Part shown: positions 19,753 to 29,593 of the stretch, piece after piece
Position numbering within the stretch: position 1 is the first letter of the stretch
How the letters are laid out: each line of letters opens with the position of its first letter
DNA from: Paracoccus liaowanqingii
Lineage (GTDB): Bacteria; Pseudomonadota; Alphaproteobacteria; Rhodobacterales; Rhodobacteraceae
DNA length: 64,000 nucleotides
NCBI RefSeq assembly: GCF_004683865.2
Contig: NZ_CP038439.1
Coordinates: 169,501 to 233,500 of the forward strand
Direction: 5' to 3'
Notes under the pieces: generated by a model
The model's input: only the letters and a program-made list of their open reading frames with translations
Database searches by the model: none
Told to the model about the DNA's origin: nothing
Translations under genes and position numbers: made by a program

Positions 19753-22700
19753 ATGCCGAAAAGAACCGATATCAAGTCGATCCTGATCATCGGGGCGGGA
19801 CCGATCGTCATCGGGCAGGCCTGCGAGTTCGACTATTCCGGCGCTCAGGCCTGCAAGGCCCTGCGCGAGGAAGGCTACCGGGTCATCCTGGTGAACTCGA
19901 ACCCCGCCACGATCATGACCGATCCGGAAATGGCCGACGCGACCTATATCGAGCCGATCACCCCCGAGATCGTCGAAAAGATCATCGCCAAGGAACGCCC
20001 CGACGCGCTGCTGCCCACGATGGGCGGGCAGACCGGGCTGAACACCGCGCTGGCCCTGGCCGACAGCGGTGCCCTGAACCGCTACGGGGTCGAACTGATC
20101 GGCGCGCAGCGCAGCGCCATCGAGATGGCCGAGGACCGCAAGCTGTTCCGCGAGGCGATGGACCGGATCGGCCTGGAAAACCCCAAGGCCACGATCATCG
20201 CCGCGCCCAAGCTGGCCTCGGGCAAGTACGACATCAACACCGGCGTGGCGCAAGCCATGGACGCGCTGGAGGAAATCGGCCTGCCCGCGATCATCCGCCC
20301 CGCCTTCACGTTGGGCGGTACCGGCGGCGGCGTGGCCTATAACCGCGACGATTACGAACGCATCGTGCGCTCGGGTCTGGACGCCTCGCCCATGGCGCAG
20401 GTGCTGATCGACGAATCCCTGCTGGGCTGGAAGGAATTCGAGATGGAGGTCGTGCGGGATCGCAACGACAACGCCATCATCGTCTGCGCCATCGAGAATG
20501 TCGATCCGATGGGCGTGCATACCGGCGACAGCATCACGGTCGCCCCGGCCCTGACCCTGACCGACCGCGAATACCAGATCATGCGCACCGCCAGCATCGC
20601 GGTCTTGCGCGAGATCGGCGTCGAGACCGGCGGCTCGAACGTGCAATGGGCCGTGAACCCCGAGGATGGCCGCATGGTCGTCATCGAGATGAACCCCCGC
20701 GTCAGCCGCTCGTCGGCGCTGGCCTCCAAGGCCACTGGCTTCCCGATCGCCAAGATCGCCGCGAAGCTGGCCGTGGGCTACACGCTGGACGAACTGGACA
20801 ACGACATCACGAAGGTGACGCCCGCCAGCTTCGAGCCATCGATCGACTATGTCGTCACCAAGATCCCGCGCTTCGCCTTCGAGAAGTTCCCGGGCTCCAA
20901 GCCCGAACTGACCACCGCGATGAAATCCGTGGGCGAGGTCATGGCCATCGGCCGCAGCTTCCACGAATCGCTGCAGAAGGCCTTGGCCTCGATGGAGACC
21001 GGCCTTTCCGGCCTGGACGAGATCCCGATCGAGGGCGCTGCAGAACAGGGCAAGCCCGCCGTCATCGCCGCCCTGTCCAAGGCCACCCCCGACCGCATCC
21101 GCGTCATCGCCGAGGCGATGCGCTTCGGCCTCGGCGACGACGAGATCCACCGCGTCACCCGCTTCGACCCGTGGTTCCTGGCCCGCATCCGCGAGATCAT
21201 CGATGCCGAGCATGTCATCCGCCAGGACGGCCTGCCCACCGACGCCGACGGCCTGCGCCGCGTCAAGATGATGGGCTTCACCGATGCCCGCCTGGCCAGC
21301 CTGACCAAGCGCGACGAATCCGACATCCGCCGCGCCCGCCGCGCCCTGGACATCCGCCCCGTCTTCAAGCGCATCGACACCTGCGCCGCCGAGTTCGAGG
21401 CGCAGACCCCCTACATGTACTCGACCTACGAGACCCCCGCGATGGGCGACGTGGAATGCGAATCCCGCCCCACCGGCGCGAAAAAGGTAGTCATCCTCGG
21501 CGGCGGCCCCAACCGCATCGGCCAGGGGATCGAGTTCGACTATTGCTGCTGCCATGCCTGCTACGCCCTGACCAAGGCGGGGTATGAGACCATCATGATC
21601 AACTGCAACCCCGAGACGGTCAGCACCGACTACGACACCTCGGACCGGCTCTATTTCGAACCGCTGACCTTCGAGCATGTGCTCGAGATCCTGCACACCG
21701 AACAGCAGAACGGCACACTGCACGGCGTCATCGTCCAGTTCGGCGGCCAGACGCCCTTGAAGCTGGCCAATGCGCTGCAGGACGAGGGCATCCCGATCCT
21801 CGGCACCACCCCCGACGCCATCGACCTGGCCGAGGACCGCGAGCGGTTCCAGCACCTGCTGCAGGACCTGGGCCTCAAGCAGCCCGTCAACGGCATCGCC
21901 AGCAGCGACGCGCAGGCCATCCAGATCGCCGAACGCATCGGCTTCCCGCTGGTCATCCGCCCCTCCTACGTGCTGGGCGGCCGCGCGATGGAGATCGTGC
22001 GCGACATGGACCACCTGCGCCGCTACATCACCGAGGCCGTGACCGTCAGCGGAAAAAGCCCCGTCCTCTTGGACAGCTACCTCTCGGGCGCGATCGAGGT
22101 CGATGTCGACGCGCTCAGCGACGGCGAGACCGTCCATGTCGCCGGCATCATGGAGCATATCGAGGAGGCGGGCGTCCATTCGGGCGACAGCGCCTGCTCG
22201 CTGCCCCCCCACACGCTGAACGCCGCCACCATCGCGGAACTCAAGGTCCAGACCACCGCCATGGCCCGCGCGCTCAAGGTCCGCGGCCTCATGAACGTCC
22301 AATTCGCGCTGAAGGACGGCGAAATCTACGTACTCGAGGTCAACCCCCGCGCCAGCCGCACCGTCCCCTTCGTCGCCAAGGCCACCGACAGCGCCATCGC
22401 AAGCATCGCCGCCCGCCTGATGGCCGGAGAGCCGATGTCGAACTTCCCCGCCCGCGCGCCCTATCCCGAGGGCGTCGGCCCCGAGGATGACCTGCCCTTC
22501 GCCGACCCGATGACGCTGGCCGACCCGATCACGCCCTGGTTCTCGGTCAAGGAGGCGGTGCTGCCCTTCGCCCGCTTCCCCGGCGTCGACACGCTCTTGG
22601 GCCCCGAGATGCGCTCGACCGGCGAGGTGATGGGCTGGGACCGCAACTTCGCCCGCGCCTTCCTCAAGGCGCAGATGGGCGCGGGCACCAACCTGCCGCA

Positions 22701-23091
22701 TGAGGGCCGCGTCTTCCTGTCCGTCAAGGATTTCGACAAGACGGACGCGCTGGCCCAGGCCGCGCGCGACCTGGTGACGATGGGCTTCGATCTGGTGGCG
22801 ACGGCGGGGACGGCCGATTTCCTCGACGCCCATGGCGTGCCCTCGACCCGCGTGAACAAGGTCTACGAGGGGCGCCCGAACATCGTCGACCGCCTGAAGA
22901 ACGACGAGATCGCGATGGTGCTGAACACCACCGAGGGCGTCCAGGCCATCGCCGACAGCCGCGACATCCGCGCCGTCGCCCTCTACGACAAGATCCCCTA
23001 CTTCACCACGGCGGCCGGCAGCATCGCCGCCGTGGCGGCGATCAAGTCGCGCGAGGAGGGGGAAGTCGGGGTGCGGTCGCTGCAGGCGTAA
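19753..23091 (+). CDS. carB: Carbamoyl-phosphate synthase large subunit
   Basis: A 1112-residue enzyme supplying carbamoyl phosphate for pyrimidines and arginine. Two homologous ATP-grasp synthetase halves are visible: the first with [20 protein letters not shown] and [10 protein letters not shown], the second starting [19 protein letters not shown] with LGGRAMEIV. The C-terminal MGS-like allosteric domain ([20 protein letters not shown]) senses UMP/ornithine. Length is slightly above the usual 1070. The small subunit carA is not in the window. The low-G+C gene ends head-on immediately after its stop. Confidence 0.97.
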   Translation: MPKRTDIKSILIIGAGPIVIGQACEFDYSGAQACKALREEGYRVILVNSNPATIMTDPEMADATYIEPITPEIVEKIIAKERPDALLPTMGGQTGLNTALALADSGALNRYGVELIGAQRSAIEMAEDRKLFREAMDRIGLENPKATIIAAPKLASGKYDINTGVAQAMDALEEIGLPAIIRPAFTLGGTGGGVAYNRDDYERIVRSGLDASPMAQVLIDESLLGWKEFEMEVVRDRNDNAIIVCAIENVDPMGVHTGDSITVAPALTLTDREYQIMRTASIAVLREIGVETGGSNVQWAVNPEDGRMVVIEMNPRVSRSSALASKATGFPIAKIAAKLAVGYTLDELDNDITKVTPASFEPSIDYVVTKIPRFAFEKFPGSKPELTTAMKSVGEVMAIGRSFHESLQKALASMETGLSGLDEIPIEGAAEQGKPAVIAALSKATPDRIRVIAEAMRFGLGDDEIHRVTRFDPWFLARIREIIDAEHVIRQDGLPTDADGLRRVKMMGFTDARLASLTKRDESDIRRARRALDIRPVFKRIDTCAAEFEAQTPYMYSTYETPAMGDVECESRPTGAKKVVILGGGPNRIGQGIEFDYCCCHACYALTKAGYETIMINCNPETVSTDYDTSDRLYFEPLTFEHVLEILHTEQQNGTLHGVIVQFGGQTPLKLANALQDEGIPILGTTPDAIDLAEDRERFQHLLQDLGLKQPVNGIASSDAQAIQIAERIGFPLVIRPSYVLGGRAMEIVRDMDHLRRYITEAVTVSGKSPVLLDSYLSGAIEVDVDALSDGETVHVAGIMEHIEEAGVHSGDSACSLPPHTLNAATIAELKVQTTAMARALKVRGLMNVQFALKDGEIYVLEVNPRASRTVPFVAKATDSAIASIAARLMAGEPMSNFPARAPYPEGVGPEDDLPFADPMTLADPITPWFSVKEAVLPFARFPGVDTLLGPEMRSTGEVMGWDRNFARAFLKAQMGAGTNLPHEGRVFLSVKDFDKTDALAQAARDLVTMGFDLVATAGTADFLDAHGVPSTRVNKVYEGRPNIVDRLKNDEIAMVLNTTEGVQAIADSRDIRAVALYDKIPYFTTAAGSIAAVAAIKSREEGEVGVRSLQA

Positions 23092-24675
23092 TCAATCGGG
23101 CGTGTAGAGGGTTATCTCAAAATCCTCTCTATCCCTGATTTTCTTTCCAAGCGCGGCGATGTTTCCCCGCTCGATGCTGACGATTTCCCGTCTTTGAGTT
23201 TTCAGGTAAGAATCATACCTGTTTCTCAGCTCGTCTTCGCACGCCATGTCGGATGCGCTGCCCGAGCATGAGTCGGCAATCTCACAGCTGTTGTGGAACA
23301 TGTATGCTTTTGGTTTTGAACCGCGCTGACTCAGGGCAGCTGATTTTGTAAAAATGCCTCCTAGATAGTACCCACTCAAGCTGAGTCCAAGGTAGCTGGC
23401 CATATCAGCGCCCTGGAGATTAACCCCATCACGTGAGCGTATTTTAGTGTAGGAACTCAACGCCAAAAGCGCAGTAAACTTCTTGTTTATCTCTGTGACT
23501 AGTTCGGCATGGGGCAACGTCAAACCAAGGCGAGCCTCCCTTTCAGCCAACCGGTATATCAGACTAACTACGCTATAGAACCGTGCCGCCTCCTCTCGAT
23601 TACCTTCGATGTTGCCGATACTCCCAAACGATTGACGGTGTCCATCTATGTCTACTTGGACTTCTACAACTCCAACACTTCCCCAGTACTTCAACCATGC
23701 CTGTAGTAAATGTTCGTGTAAGATTTTTGCTTTTTCAGGCTCATTTCGCAACCGGCACCTTCGTGCCAACCCATCCTTATCTAAAACTAACTCTAATGGT
23801 CCCGATTTTAATCTGACGAGTCCTGATGATGATAGAACAAGCGGCGCCTTCCATAAGGTGCCCGGAAAGTTGATCGTTTGCCCGCCATCGGTGCGAAAGA
23901 TAACAGTGCACTCTTTGCCTGGGACGCTGATTGCAACTTCTCCGAAATCCTCGGTCGCGGTCGCGGTCGGATGCAGCGATGGAATGCCAAACCTATTATC
24001 GTAGATCTTTAGGCTGCGGTACGAAATGCTGCTGACCATTCCCACCAGATGCTCTTCGAATTCTTGGGGTGTGGCATTGGCCTCTATTTGAACTACACTA
24101 TAATGTAACTCATAGCCTATCTCACGCGCATAGGTTATCTTCCTCTCAGCATAGCGGTCGCCGCCGTGCCCTGCAATCATGCGGCAAATATGTTCCAAAG
24201 GAGCTTCTCTGACCTCCTCATGGTCTTCAAAGCGAATGGTAATGGTTCTTTTGCTTTTACGCGACAGATCTGTCGCTCTAGCGATCCTCAACCATGCAGC
24301 AATTTCTTTTTCGCCAATATGCTTGATATAGGTGGCAGGACTCTCTGCGCGCCCTGATTTGTAGTGAATGAAAGCGATAAAGTGGGGAAGGGGCGACTTT
24401 GATGCGTGCAAGGCATTGCGAAGAGTTATCTTAGCTGTTCGCTGGTTCTTCTCAGCTGACTTCACTTGTACAAAAAAATCGAGCTTGCCGGGTTGTAGAT
24501 CGGTTGGAAAATGAGGCACGTCCGCCTTCTCTACCTCTACGATGCAGTCCCAGCCATTCATGTCGCGTTGCGGGCTGTTCACCGTTGCGCGGAAGGACGG
24601 CGAATAATCCGAAAGCCGGGAAAAAAAATAGCTTTCGCCTTGGGCGCCTAAGCCTGCGGGATCAGAATCTTTCAT
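23092..24675 (-). CDS. Low-G+C protein with DUF4365/PD-(D/E)XK-like N-terminus, unknown function
   Basis: A 527-residue protein in sequence of roughly half G+C, far below its neighbours, which signals recent acquisition. Residues 8-140 resemble DUF4365-type restriction-endonuclease folds: acidic E14 in GAQGES, D43 in NGWDCIVE, and Q70-V71-K72 in FFVQVKSAEK give the E...D...QxK layout of a PD-(D/E)XK nuclease. The remaining about 380 residues match nothing I recognise. No partner methylase, helicase or toxin is adjacent. Met 24675 is preferred; ATG 24687 is possible. A single-gene defence nuclease is one hypothesis. Confidence 0.6.
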   Translation of the reverse strand: MKDSDPAGLGAQGESYFFSRLSDYSPSFRATVNSPQRDMNGWDCIVEVEKADVPHFPTDLQPGKLDFFVQVKSAEKNQRTAKITLRNALHASKSPLPHFIAFIHYKSGRAESPATYIKHIGEKEIAAWLRIARATDLSRKSKRTITIRFEDHEEVREAPLEHICRMIAGHGGDRYAERKITYAREIGYELHYSVVQIEANATPQEFEEHLVGMVSSISYRSLKIYDNRFGIPSLHPTATATEDFGEVAISVPGKECTVIFRTDGGQTINFPGTLWKAPLVLSSSGLVRLKSGPLELVLDKDGLARRCRLRNEPEKAKILHEHLLQAWLKYWGSVGVVEVQVDIDGHRQSFGSIGNIEGNREEAARFYSVVSLIYRLAEREARLGLTLPHAELVTEINKKFTALLALSSYTKIRSRDGVNLQGADMASYLGLSLSGYYLGGIFTKSAALSQRGSKPKAYMFHNSCEIADSCSGSASDMACEDELRNRYDSYLKTQRREIVSIERGNIAALGKKIRDREDFEITLYTPD

Positions 24676-24751
24676 TGATCTTCGCATTCTCCTGGTAAAG
24701 CGTCCTCTTAGGCTATGACGACATGTGGGAGGGGGCAAGTATACCACTCTC

Positions 24752-25285
24752 TCAAAACCCCCTCCGCCCCTTCATCTCCTCCAGCAACGCCCGCTTCCCC
24801 GCCTCGCTCATCCGCCGAGGCCCCTCCATCGGTACCCCCGGCCCATCGAAGGGCGGGGGCGTCTCGCCCATCTCGGCCCAGGCCGCATTTTCGTCCCGCT
24901 GCAGGTCGCCGAATTCGGGGCGGGGGCCGTCCAGCGCGGCCTCCTCGCGCCTGGCCAGATAGTCCATCGTCTCGGCCCCCTCGATCAGCCCCGCCAGCCG
25001 CGCATGCATCCACGCCGCCATCAGCCGGTTGACCCGCACCTGCCAGTCCGGCCCCATCGACCGGAAGAAGGCCACCACGTCCGAGTCCAGCCGCAGCGTG
25101 ACCCGCGTCTTGGGCGCCGAGCCTTTCTCCTGCGCGATCCGGTGCCACTCGTCGGGGATGCGCATGCGCGACAGGACCGTGCTGTGCAGGTCCCATTCCA
25201 GCATCCGCATCGCATCGGCCATGTAGTGATAGTTCGCCCGCCGGGCCTCCTCGGCCCTGCCGCCCGCGCGTCTGCCTGCCGTCAT
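24752..25285 (-). CDS. BrnA/DUF4415-like antitoxin-type ribbon-helix-helix protein
   Basis: A 177-residue protein with a central BrnA-type motif, KTRVTLRLDSDVVAFFRSMG followed by WQVRVNRLMAAWMHA (about residues 58-95). The BrnA antitoxin binds DNA through this fold and neutralises the RNase BrnT. Here no brnT-like gene is adjacent on either side, and the protein is longer than typical BrnA, with an acidic/proline-rich C-terminal tail ending EEMKGRRGF. It could be a solitary regulator or the remnant of a toxin-antitoxin pair. Confidence 0.65.
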   Translation of the reverse strand: MTAGRRAGGRAEEARRANYHYMADAMRMLEWDLHSTVLSRMRIPDEWHRIAQEKGSAPKTRVTLRLDSDVVAFFRSMGPDWQVRVNRLMAAWMHARLAGLIEGAETMDYLARREEAALDGPRPEFGDLQRDENAAWAEMGETPPPFDGPGVPMEGPRRMSEAGKRALLEEMKGRRGF

Positions 25286-25375
25286 GCCCGCCCCCTGATC
25301 CGGTGTCGCGGGGGAAAGGATGGGGCAGGGGGGTTAACGGGGGCTTAAGGGGCCGCGCGTTGTCGGTGTACGCGC

Positions 25376-25419
25376 GGTGCCGCCTTGGTGCCGCCGCGGT
25401 GCACGCCCGGTGCGGGTCA
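25376..25419. repeat. Four tandem 11-bp repeats (GGTGC phase)
   Basis: GGTGC occurs at 25376, 25387, 25398 and 25409, an exact 11-bp period. The units are GGTGCCGCCTT, GGTGCCGCCGC, GGTGCACGCCC and a degenerate GGTGCGGGTCA. They lie between the cobF stop and the start of the BrnA-like gene. The helical-turn spacing would put the copies on one face of the DNA, compatible with binding by a ribbon-helix-helix protein such as the neighbour. Confidence 0.5.
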
Positions 25420-26154
25420 GTCCGGCCGGGCCAGCAGGTAGCAGTCCATGATCCAGCCATGCGCCGCGCGGGCCTCGGCGCGCGCCGCGACGATGCGCGG
25501 CCCTGCCTCCTCCAGCGGCCCGTGGTCCAGGATCTGCTGCGGCATTCCCAGGAAAGCCCCCCACCAGATCAACAGGTTGGAGGCGGGAAGGGTGCGGAAC
25601 GCGCAGGCCCCGTCCAGCATCACGACGACCCGCCGGGCCCCCTCGGGCCAGCCATGGTCGCGCAATTGCCGCCCCGTGGTGATCGTGACCGGAGAGGCCA
25701 ATGAATTCAACGGGATGGCATGGGCCGCACACAGCGCCTGGATGGCCGTGATCCCCGGAATGACCCGCACCCGCACCGGCAGCCGCGCCGCGATCCGCAG
25801 GCTGCTGTCATAGAGCATCGGGTCCCCCCAGACCAGCAGCGCGACCCGCCCTCCGCCCGGCAGGTGCCGCGCGATCCGATCCGCCCAAGCCCTTGATATC
25901 GCGTCATGCCAACGCTCGACCGCGCCCAGATAGTCGGGGTCGCCCGCCTCCCTTTGGGGCAGGTCGAAAGGCGCCGGGACGGCCCGCACCCCGTGCCGCG
26001 CCAGCATCTGCTGGCGCAGCCCCGCCAGGTCCTCCTTGTCCTCGCCCTTCATGGGAATCAGGACAAGATCAGCCTCTTGCAGGGCGTGGACGCCCTCCAG
26101 GGTGAGGTGATCGGGATGGCCCGTGCCGATCCCGATCAGCACCAGCTCGATCAT
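25417..26154 (-). CDS. cobF: Precorrin-6A synthase (deacetylating) CobF
   Basis: A 245-residue SAM-dependent C1-methyltransferase that methylates precorrin-5 and expels acetate in the aerobic B12 pathway. It begins MIELVLIGIGTGHPDHLTLE, the family's binding loop, and contains LLVWGDPMLYDSSLRIA and VIPGITAIQALCAAHAIP. It overlaps cbiM by four bases (ATGA), so the two are coupled and under the upstream cobalamin riboswitch. Confidence 0.94.
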   Translation of the reverse strand: MIELVLIGIGTGHPDHLTLEGVHALQEADLVLIPMKGEDKEDLAGLRQQMLARHGVRAVPAPFDLPQREAGDPDYLGAVERWHDAISRAWADRIARHLPGGGRVALLVWGDPMLYDSSLRIAARLPVRVRVIPGITAIQALCAAHAIPLNSLASPVTITTGRQLRDHGWPEGARRVVVMLDGACAFRTLPASNLLIWWGAFLGMPQQILDHGPLEEAGPRIVAARAEARAAHGWIMDCYLLARPD

Positions 26155-26816
26155 GCGTAGAGGCGCTGCGTCACCAGCCCGCTGCCCCGCAGGCCCCGCG
26201 CGGCCTTGGCCCCCGCCAGCACGGCCAGATCGACCAGCGGCTCCAGCGCGATGACCAGCATGTAGGCCGCGCCGAAGGCCGCGACGCCGCCCCAGGCCTC
26301 GGCGCCCTGCCCGTAGAAAGCCCAGAACGCGACCCAAGCCACGATGCCGCCCTGATAGGCCGCCGACAGCGCCAGTGCCTGGCCATAGCGCAGGTCGACA
26401 TAGGCCGTGCCCGGCGCGATGATCCGCCCGGCCAGCGCGCGCAGCGCGAACAGCGGCACCAGCAGCGTGGTCACGTTCATCCCGTATTGCGGCAGATCGA
26501 AGGGCGCGACCAGCAGCCCCTGCGCCAGCAGGCCAAGCGCCAGCCCGAGCGCCGCCGGGGCCGCGCCGAACAGCAGGAACAGCGTCGAGCCCAGGATCAG
26601 GTGCACCTCGGACACGCCCACGGACCATGTCGGCAGCACCTGGAAGAAGACGAAGGTCGCCGCCGTCGCCAGCACCGCCCGGGCGGCCAGCGAGGCCGTC
26701 CCCCGGTCGCGCAGGGCGCCATAGGCCAGTTTCAGGGTATAGACACCGGCCGTCGCGGCGGTGGCATAGCTGAGCAGGATCTTGGCGCCGGTCACGACGC
26801 CCTCTTCGATATGCAT
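26151..26816 (-). CDS. cbiM: Cobalt ECF transporter S component CbiM-like
   Basis: A 221-residue integral membrane protein that starts MHIEEGVVTGAKILLSYATA, the CbiM pattern in which the N-terminal Met-His forms part of the cobalt site. About six hydrophobic helices follow. Start ATG 26816 was chosen because the N-terminal MHI is functional in this family; a longer start at 26840 would bury it. No cbiN, cbiQ or cbiO gene lies next to it. Cobalt uptake beside cobF and behind a B12 riboswitch is a coherent assignment. Confidence 0.8.
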   Translation of the reverse strand: MHIEEGVVTGAKILLSYATAATAGVYTLKLAYGALRDRGTASLAARAVLATAATFVFFQVLPTWSVGVSEVHLILGSTLFLLFGAAPAALGLALGLLAQGLLVAPFDLPQYGMNVTTLLVPLFALRALAGRIIAPGTAYVDLRYGQALALSAAYQGGIVAWVAFWAFYGQGAEAWGGVAAFGAAYMLVIALEPLVDLAVLAGAKAARGLRGSGLVTQRLYA

Positions 26817-26863
26817 GGTCCAGTCTCCGATGGCCGTCACACCCGACGGCAGGATGGGTTGCC

Positions 26864-27073
26864 TGAGATGGCCGGTTTCCTGGCTTGCGGGTCAAAGCGC
26901 GGCGTCGGCCTTCCCGGGGCGGGCCCCAGTGGCATGTGGTGACGCGCGCTCTCCGCATACAGTCGCGGGGGCGGCTGAGGCTTCGGGCGCCGCGATTGGG
27001 TCCGCCCTTCCCCATTCCCGATGAAGCCCGACGCGGATCGCGTCTGACGGGCACCAGTCAGGCCTTCACCTAA
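26864..27073 (-). ncRNA. Cobalamin riboswitch upstream of cbiM-cobF
   Basis: Read on the minus strand: GGTGAAGGCCTGACTGGTGC, then AGCCGCCCCCGCGACTGTAT, CCACTGGG, GGGAAGGCCG, and GACCCGCAAGCCAGGAAACC GGCC. These are the ordered conserved blocks of the AdoCbl aptamer including the B12 box. It lies between cobB (stop at 27112) and cbiM, so it governs cbiM-cobF and should shut them off when B12 is plentiful. Confidence 0.93.
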
Positions 27074-27111
27074 AGGCGATGTCGCGGCCTGCGTCAAGCC
27101 GCTGCCGCCCC

Positions 27112-28476
27112 TCAGACCGTCGCCGGGGCGATCAGATGAAAGAAGGTCCCGGTGACCTGCCCGCCGCCGGGCATGGCGCGGTGGCTGCCGGTCTCGGGCA
27201 CCTCGGCGCCATTGGCATCGGTGACCCGCGCCAGCGCCGCATCGGGCTGCGCCAGGATCGAGGCATAGTGGAACTCGTGCCCGCGCATCGGCTGCGCCCC
27301 CAGGCCCGGCACCGCGGCCAGCGGCGTGGCCCGGCGATAGCCCAGATGCATGCGGCGCTTGGCATAGCTGGTCTCCAGCCCCAGCAGCCCCAGCATCCGG
27401 TGGCGCACCCCTTGGGCATCCACCAGACCCGCCCCAAGCGTCATGTAGCCGCCGCATTCGCCATGCACCGGGCGTGCGTCGGCAAAGCGCTGCATGGCGT
27501 CCCGAAAGCCGGTGGCCGCCGCCAACCGGGGGGCGTGCAGTTCCGGGTATCCGCCCGGCAGCCAGCAGCAGTCGGCGCTGTCGTCGGGCCCGTCGTCGGC
27601 CAGCGGCGAGAAGGGCAGGATCGTGGCCCCCGCCCGCCGCCACGCCTCGATCACATGCGGATAGACGAAGCTGAACGCCGCGTCGCGGGCCAGCGCGATC
27701 CGGCCGCCGGGCGGGGTCAGGGGCAGCGGGGGCGCGGATGCGGGCAGGGCGCGGCAGGCCGCCGCCGCCACGATCGCCTCCAGATCGCAATGTGCCGCGA
27801 CGAAATCGCCCGCCTGATCCAGGATCGCCTGCAGGCCTTGGGTCTCTTCGGCCTGCACCAGGCCCAGATGGCGCTCGGGCAGGGTGATGTTGCCCTGCCG
27901 GGGCAGGGCGCCCAGCACGCGCAGCCCCGCCTCGGCCATGCCCTCGCGGATCAGCGCCTCGTGGCGGGGCGAGGCGATGCGGTTCAGCACCACGCCCGCA
28001 AAGGGCAGGTCGGGGCGCAGCGTGGCAAAGCCCCGCGCCGTGGCCGCCGCCGATTGCGCCTGCCCGCCCACGTCCAGGATCAGCACCACGGGCCAGCCCA
28101 TCATCTGCGCGATCTCGGCGCTGGAGCCGATGCCCGTCTCGCCGGGCAGGGCCACCCCGTCGAAGAGGCCCATCGAGCCCTCGGCCAGCACCAGATCCGC
28201 CGCGGGCTGGCCCAGGACATGCGCCGCGATCCGCCCCGGCGCCATCGCCCAGGCATCCAGGTTGAAGCTGGCCCGCCCCGAGGCCGCCCCGTGAAAGCCC
28301 GGGTCGATATAGTCCGGTCCCGACTTGAAGGGCTGCACCGCCAGTCCCTGCCGGCGCAGCGCGGTCAGCAGGCCCAGCATCAGCATGGTCTTGCCTGTCC
28401 CGGAAGCGGGGGCCGAGATCATCAGGCCCGGCGTCATCGGGGTCGGGGTCATCGGGTTCGGGGCGGTCATGGTCAT
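27112..28476 (-). CDS. cobB: Cobyrinic/hydrogenobyrinic acid a,c-diamide synthase
   Basis: A 454-residue ATP- and glutamine-dependent amidase. The P-loop region [20 protein letters not shown] is near residue 20. [29 protein letters not shown] and a C-terminal class I glutamine-amidotransferase domain with [12 protein letters not shown] (nucleophile Cys) follow. The start is uncertain because several in-frame ATGs occur in an MTP-rich leader. It overlaps cobM by four bases and is last in cobL-cobE-cobM-cobB. Confidence 0.94.
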   Translation of the reverse strand: MTMTAPNPMTPTPMTPGLMISAPASGTGKTMLMLGLLTALRRQGLAVQPFKSGPDYIDPGFHGAASGRASFNLDAWAMAPGRIAAHVLGQPAADLVLAEGSMGLFDGVALPGETGIGSSAEIAQMMGWPVVLILDVGGQAQSAAATARGFATLRPDLPFAGVVLNRIASPRHEALIREGMAEAGLRVLGALPRQGNITLPERHLGLVQAEETQGLQAILDQAGDFVAAHCDLEAIVAAAACRALPASAPPLPLTPPGGRIALARDAAFSFVYPHVIEAWRRAGATILPFSPLADDGPDDSADCCWLPGGYPELHAPRLAAATGFRDAMQRFADARPVHGECGGYMTLGAGLVDAQGVRHRMLGLLGLETSYAKRRMHLGYRRATPLAAVPGLGAQPMRGHEFHYASILAQPDAALARVTDANGAEVPETGSHRAMPGGGQVTGTFFHLIAPATV

Positions 28477-29246
28477 TCGGGAAACCTCGGATCGGCGCCC
28501 ACCGGGCGATAGCGACGGTCGTAATCGGCGGCGTAAAGACGGCTGTCCTCGAACCCTTGGGCGGCCAGCGCGGGCCCCACAAGGATCAGCGCGGTGCGGT
28601 CGATGCCCTGCGCGTCACCTTGGGCGCGGGCCAGGGTCGTGCGGATGATCCGCTGGTCGGGCCAGCTGGCCCGCCAGACCACGGCCACCGGGCAGTCGGC
28701 GCCGTAATGCGGGGTCAGGTCCGCGACCACCCGGTCCAGCGCATGGATCGACAGGTGGATCGCCAGCGTCGCGCCGGTGGCGGCGAACCGTTCCAGCGTC
28801 TCGCGTTCGGGCATGGTCGAGGCGCGGCCCGGCGTGCGGGTCAGCACCACCGATTGCGCGATGCCGGGCAGGGTCAGCTCGGCCTGCAACGCGGCGGCGG
28901 CGGCGGCAAAGGCGGGCACGCCGGGCGTCACGTCGAAGGGAATGCCCCGGGCGCGCAGGCGGCGCAGCTGCTCGCCCATGGCCGACCAGACGGACAGGTC
29001 GCCAGAATGCAGCCGCGCCACGTCCTGGCCCGCCGCATGGGCCGTGGCCATCTCGTCGATGATCGCATCCAGGCTGAGGGGGGCGGTGTTCACGATCCGC
29101 GCGCCGGGCGGGCAATGGTCCAGCAGGGCGGTGGGCACCAGGCTGCCCGCATAGAGGCAGACCGGGCAGGCGGCGATCAGGTCGCGCCCGCGCAGGGTGA
29201 TCAGGTCGGGCGCGCCGGGGCCTGCGCCGATGAAATGGACGGTCAT
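28473..29246 (-). CDS. cobM: Precorrin-4 C11-methyltransferase CobM
   Basis: A 257-residue SAM-dependent methyltransferase of the precorrin family. It starts [20 protein letters not shown] and contains [28 protein letters not shown] and [20 protein letters not shown], which mark the C11-methylating branch. ATGA overlaps link it to cobE upstream and cobB downstream. Confidence 0.95.
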   Translation of the reverse strand: MTVHFIGAGPGAPDLITLRGRDLIAACPVCLYAGSLVPTALLDHCPPGARIVNTAPLSLDAIIDEMATAHAAGQDVARLHSGDLSVWSAMGEQLRRLRARGIPFDVTPGVPAFAAAAAALQAELTLPGIAQSVVLTRTPGRASTMPERETLERFAATGATLAIHLSIHALDRVVADLTPHYGADCPVAVVWRASWPDQRIIRTTLARAQGDAQGIDRTALILVGPALAAQGFEDSRLYAADYDRRYRPVGADPRFPE

Positions 29247-29593
29247 GGAACCTCTGCGATGGCGATGGTGACGGGGCCGAAGGCGCGGCGGGGCTGGATC
29301 AGCCGCCCCCCTCGGGTCCGGGATGCGGCGAGGGCGGCGGCCTCGGCCACCGACCCGGTGCGGAAGCGCGCCAGGATGCGCGGCGACTGCGTGGGCGTGT
29401 CGATCCCCGCCACGGCAACCAGATGCAAGGGCAGGTCCAGCGCTGCGGCCAGCGGACGGATTTCGGGCGCACGCTCGGGGATCGTGGCCAGCGCCTGCGC
29501 GCCGCCCGCCGCCTGCAACGCCGTGGCCAGCAGGTCCATGGAGGTGCCGGGGCGGCAGCCGATGCCGGCGATGCGGAAGGGTGCGATCCTCAT
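29243..29593 (-). CDS. cobE: Cobalamin biosynthesis protein CobE/CbiG C-terminal-like
   Basis: A 116-residue protein corresponding to CobE, the short homologue of the CbiG C-terminal domain. It starts [13 protein letters not shown], the family's glycine-rich motif, and contains [20 protein letters not shown] and [20 protein letters not shown]. The biochemical role of CobE in the aerobic pathway is not firmly settled. It overlaps both neighbours by four bases, showing tight coupling. Confidence 0.85.
   Translation of the reverse strand: MRIAPFRIAGIGCRPGTSMDLLATALQAAGGAQALATIPERAPEIRPLAAALDLPLHLVAVAGIDTPTQSPRILARFRTGSVAEAAALAASRTRGGRLIQPRRAFGPVTIAIAEVP

Noticed and set aside
19696..22833. 1045-residue minus-strand open frame across carB
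   Set aside because: It is antisense to the conserved CarB coding sequence, and the translation is an Asp/His/Gly-rich shadow without family motifs.
25373..25420. CRISPR array considered for the GGTGC repeats
   Set aside because: The unit is only 11 bp with no spacers of constant length, and no cas gene is present.
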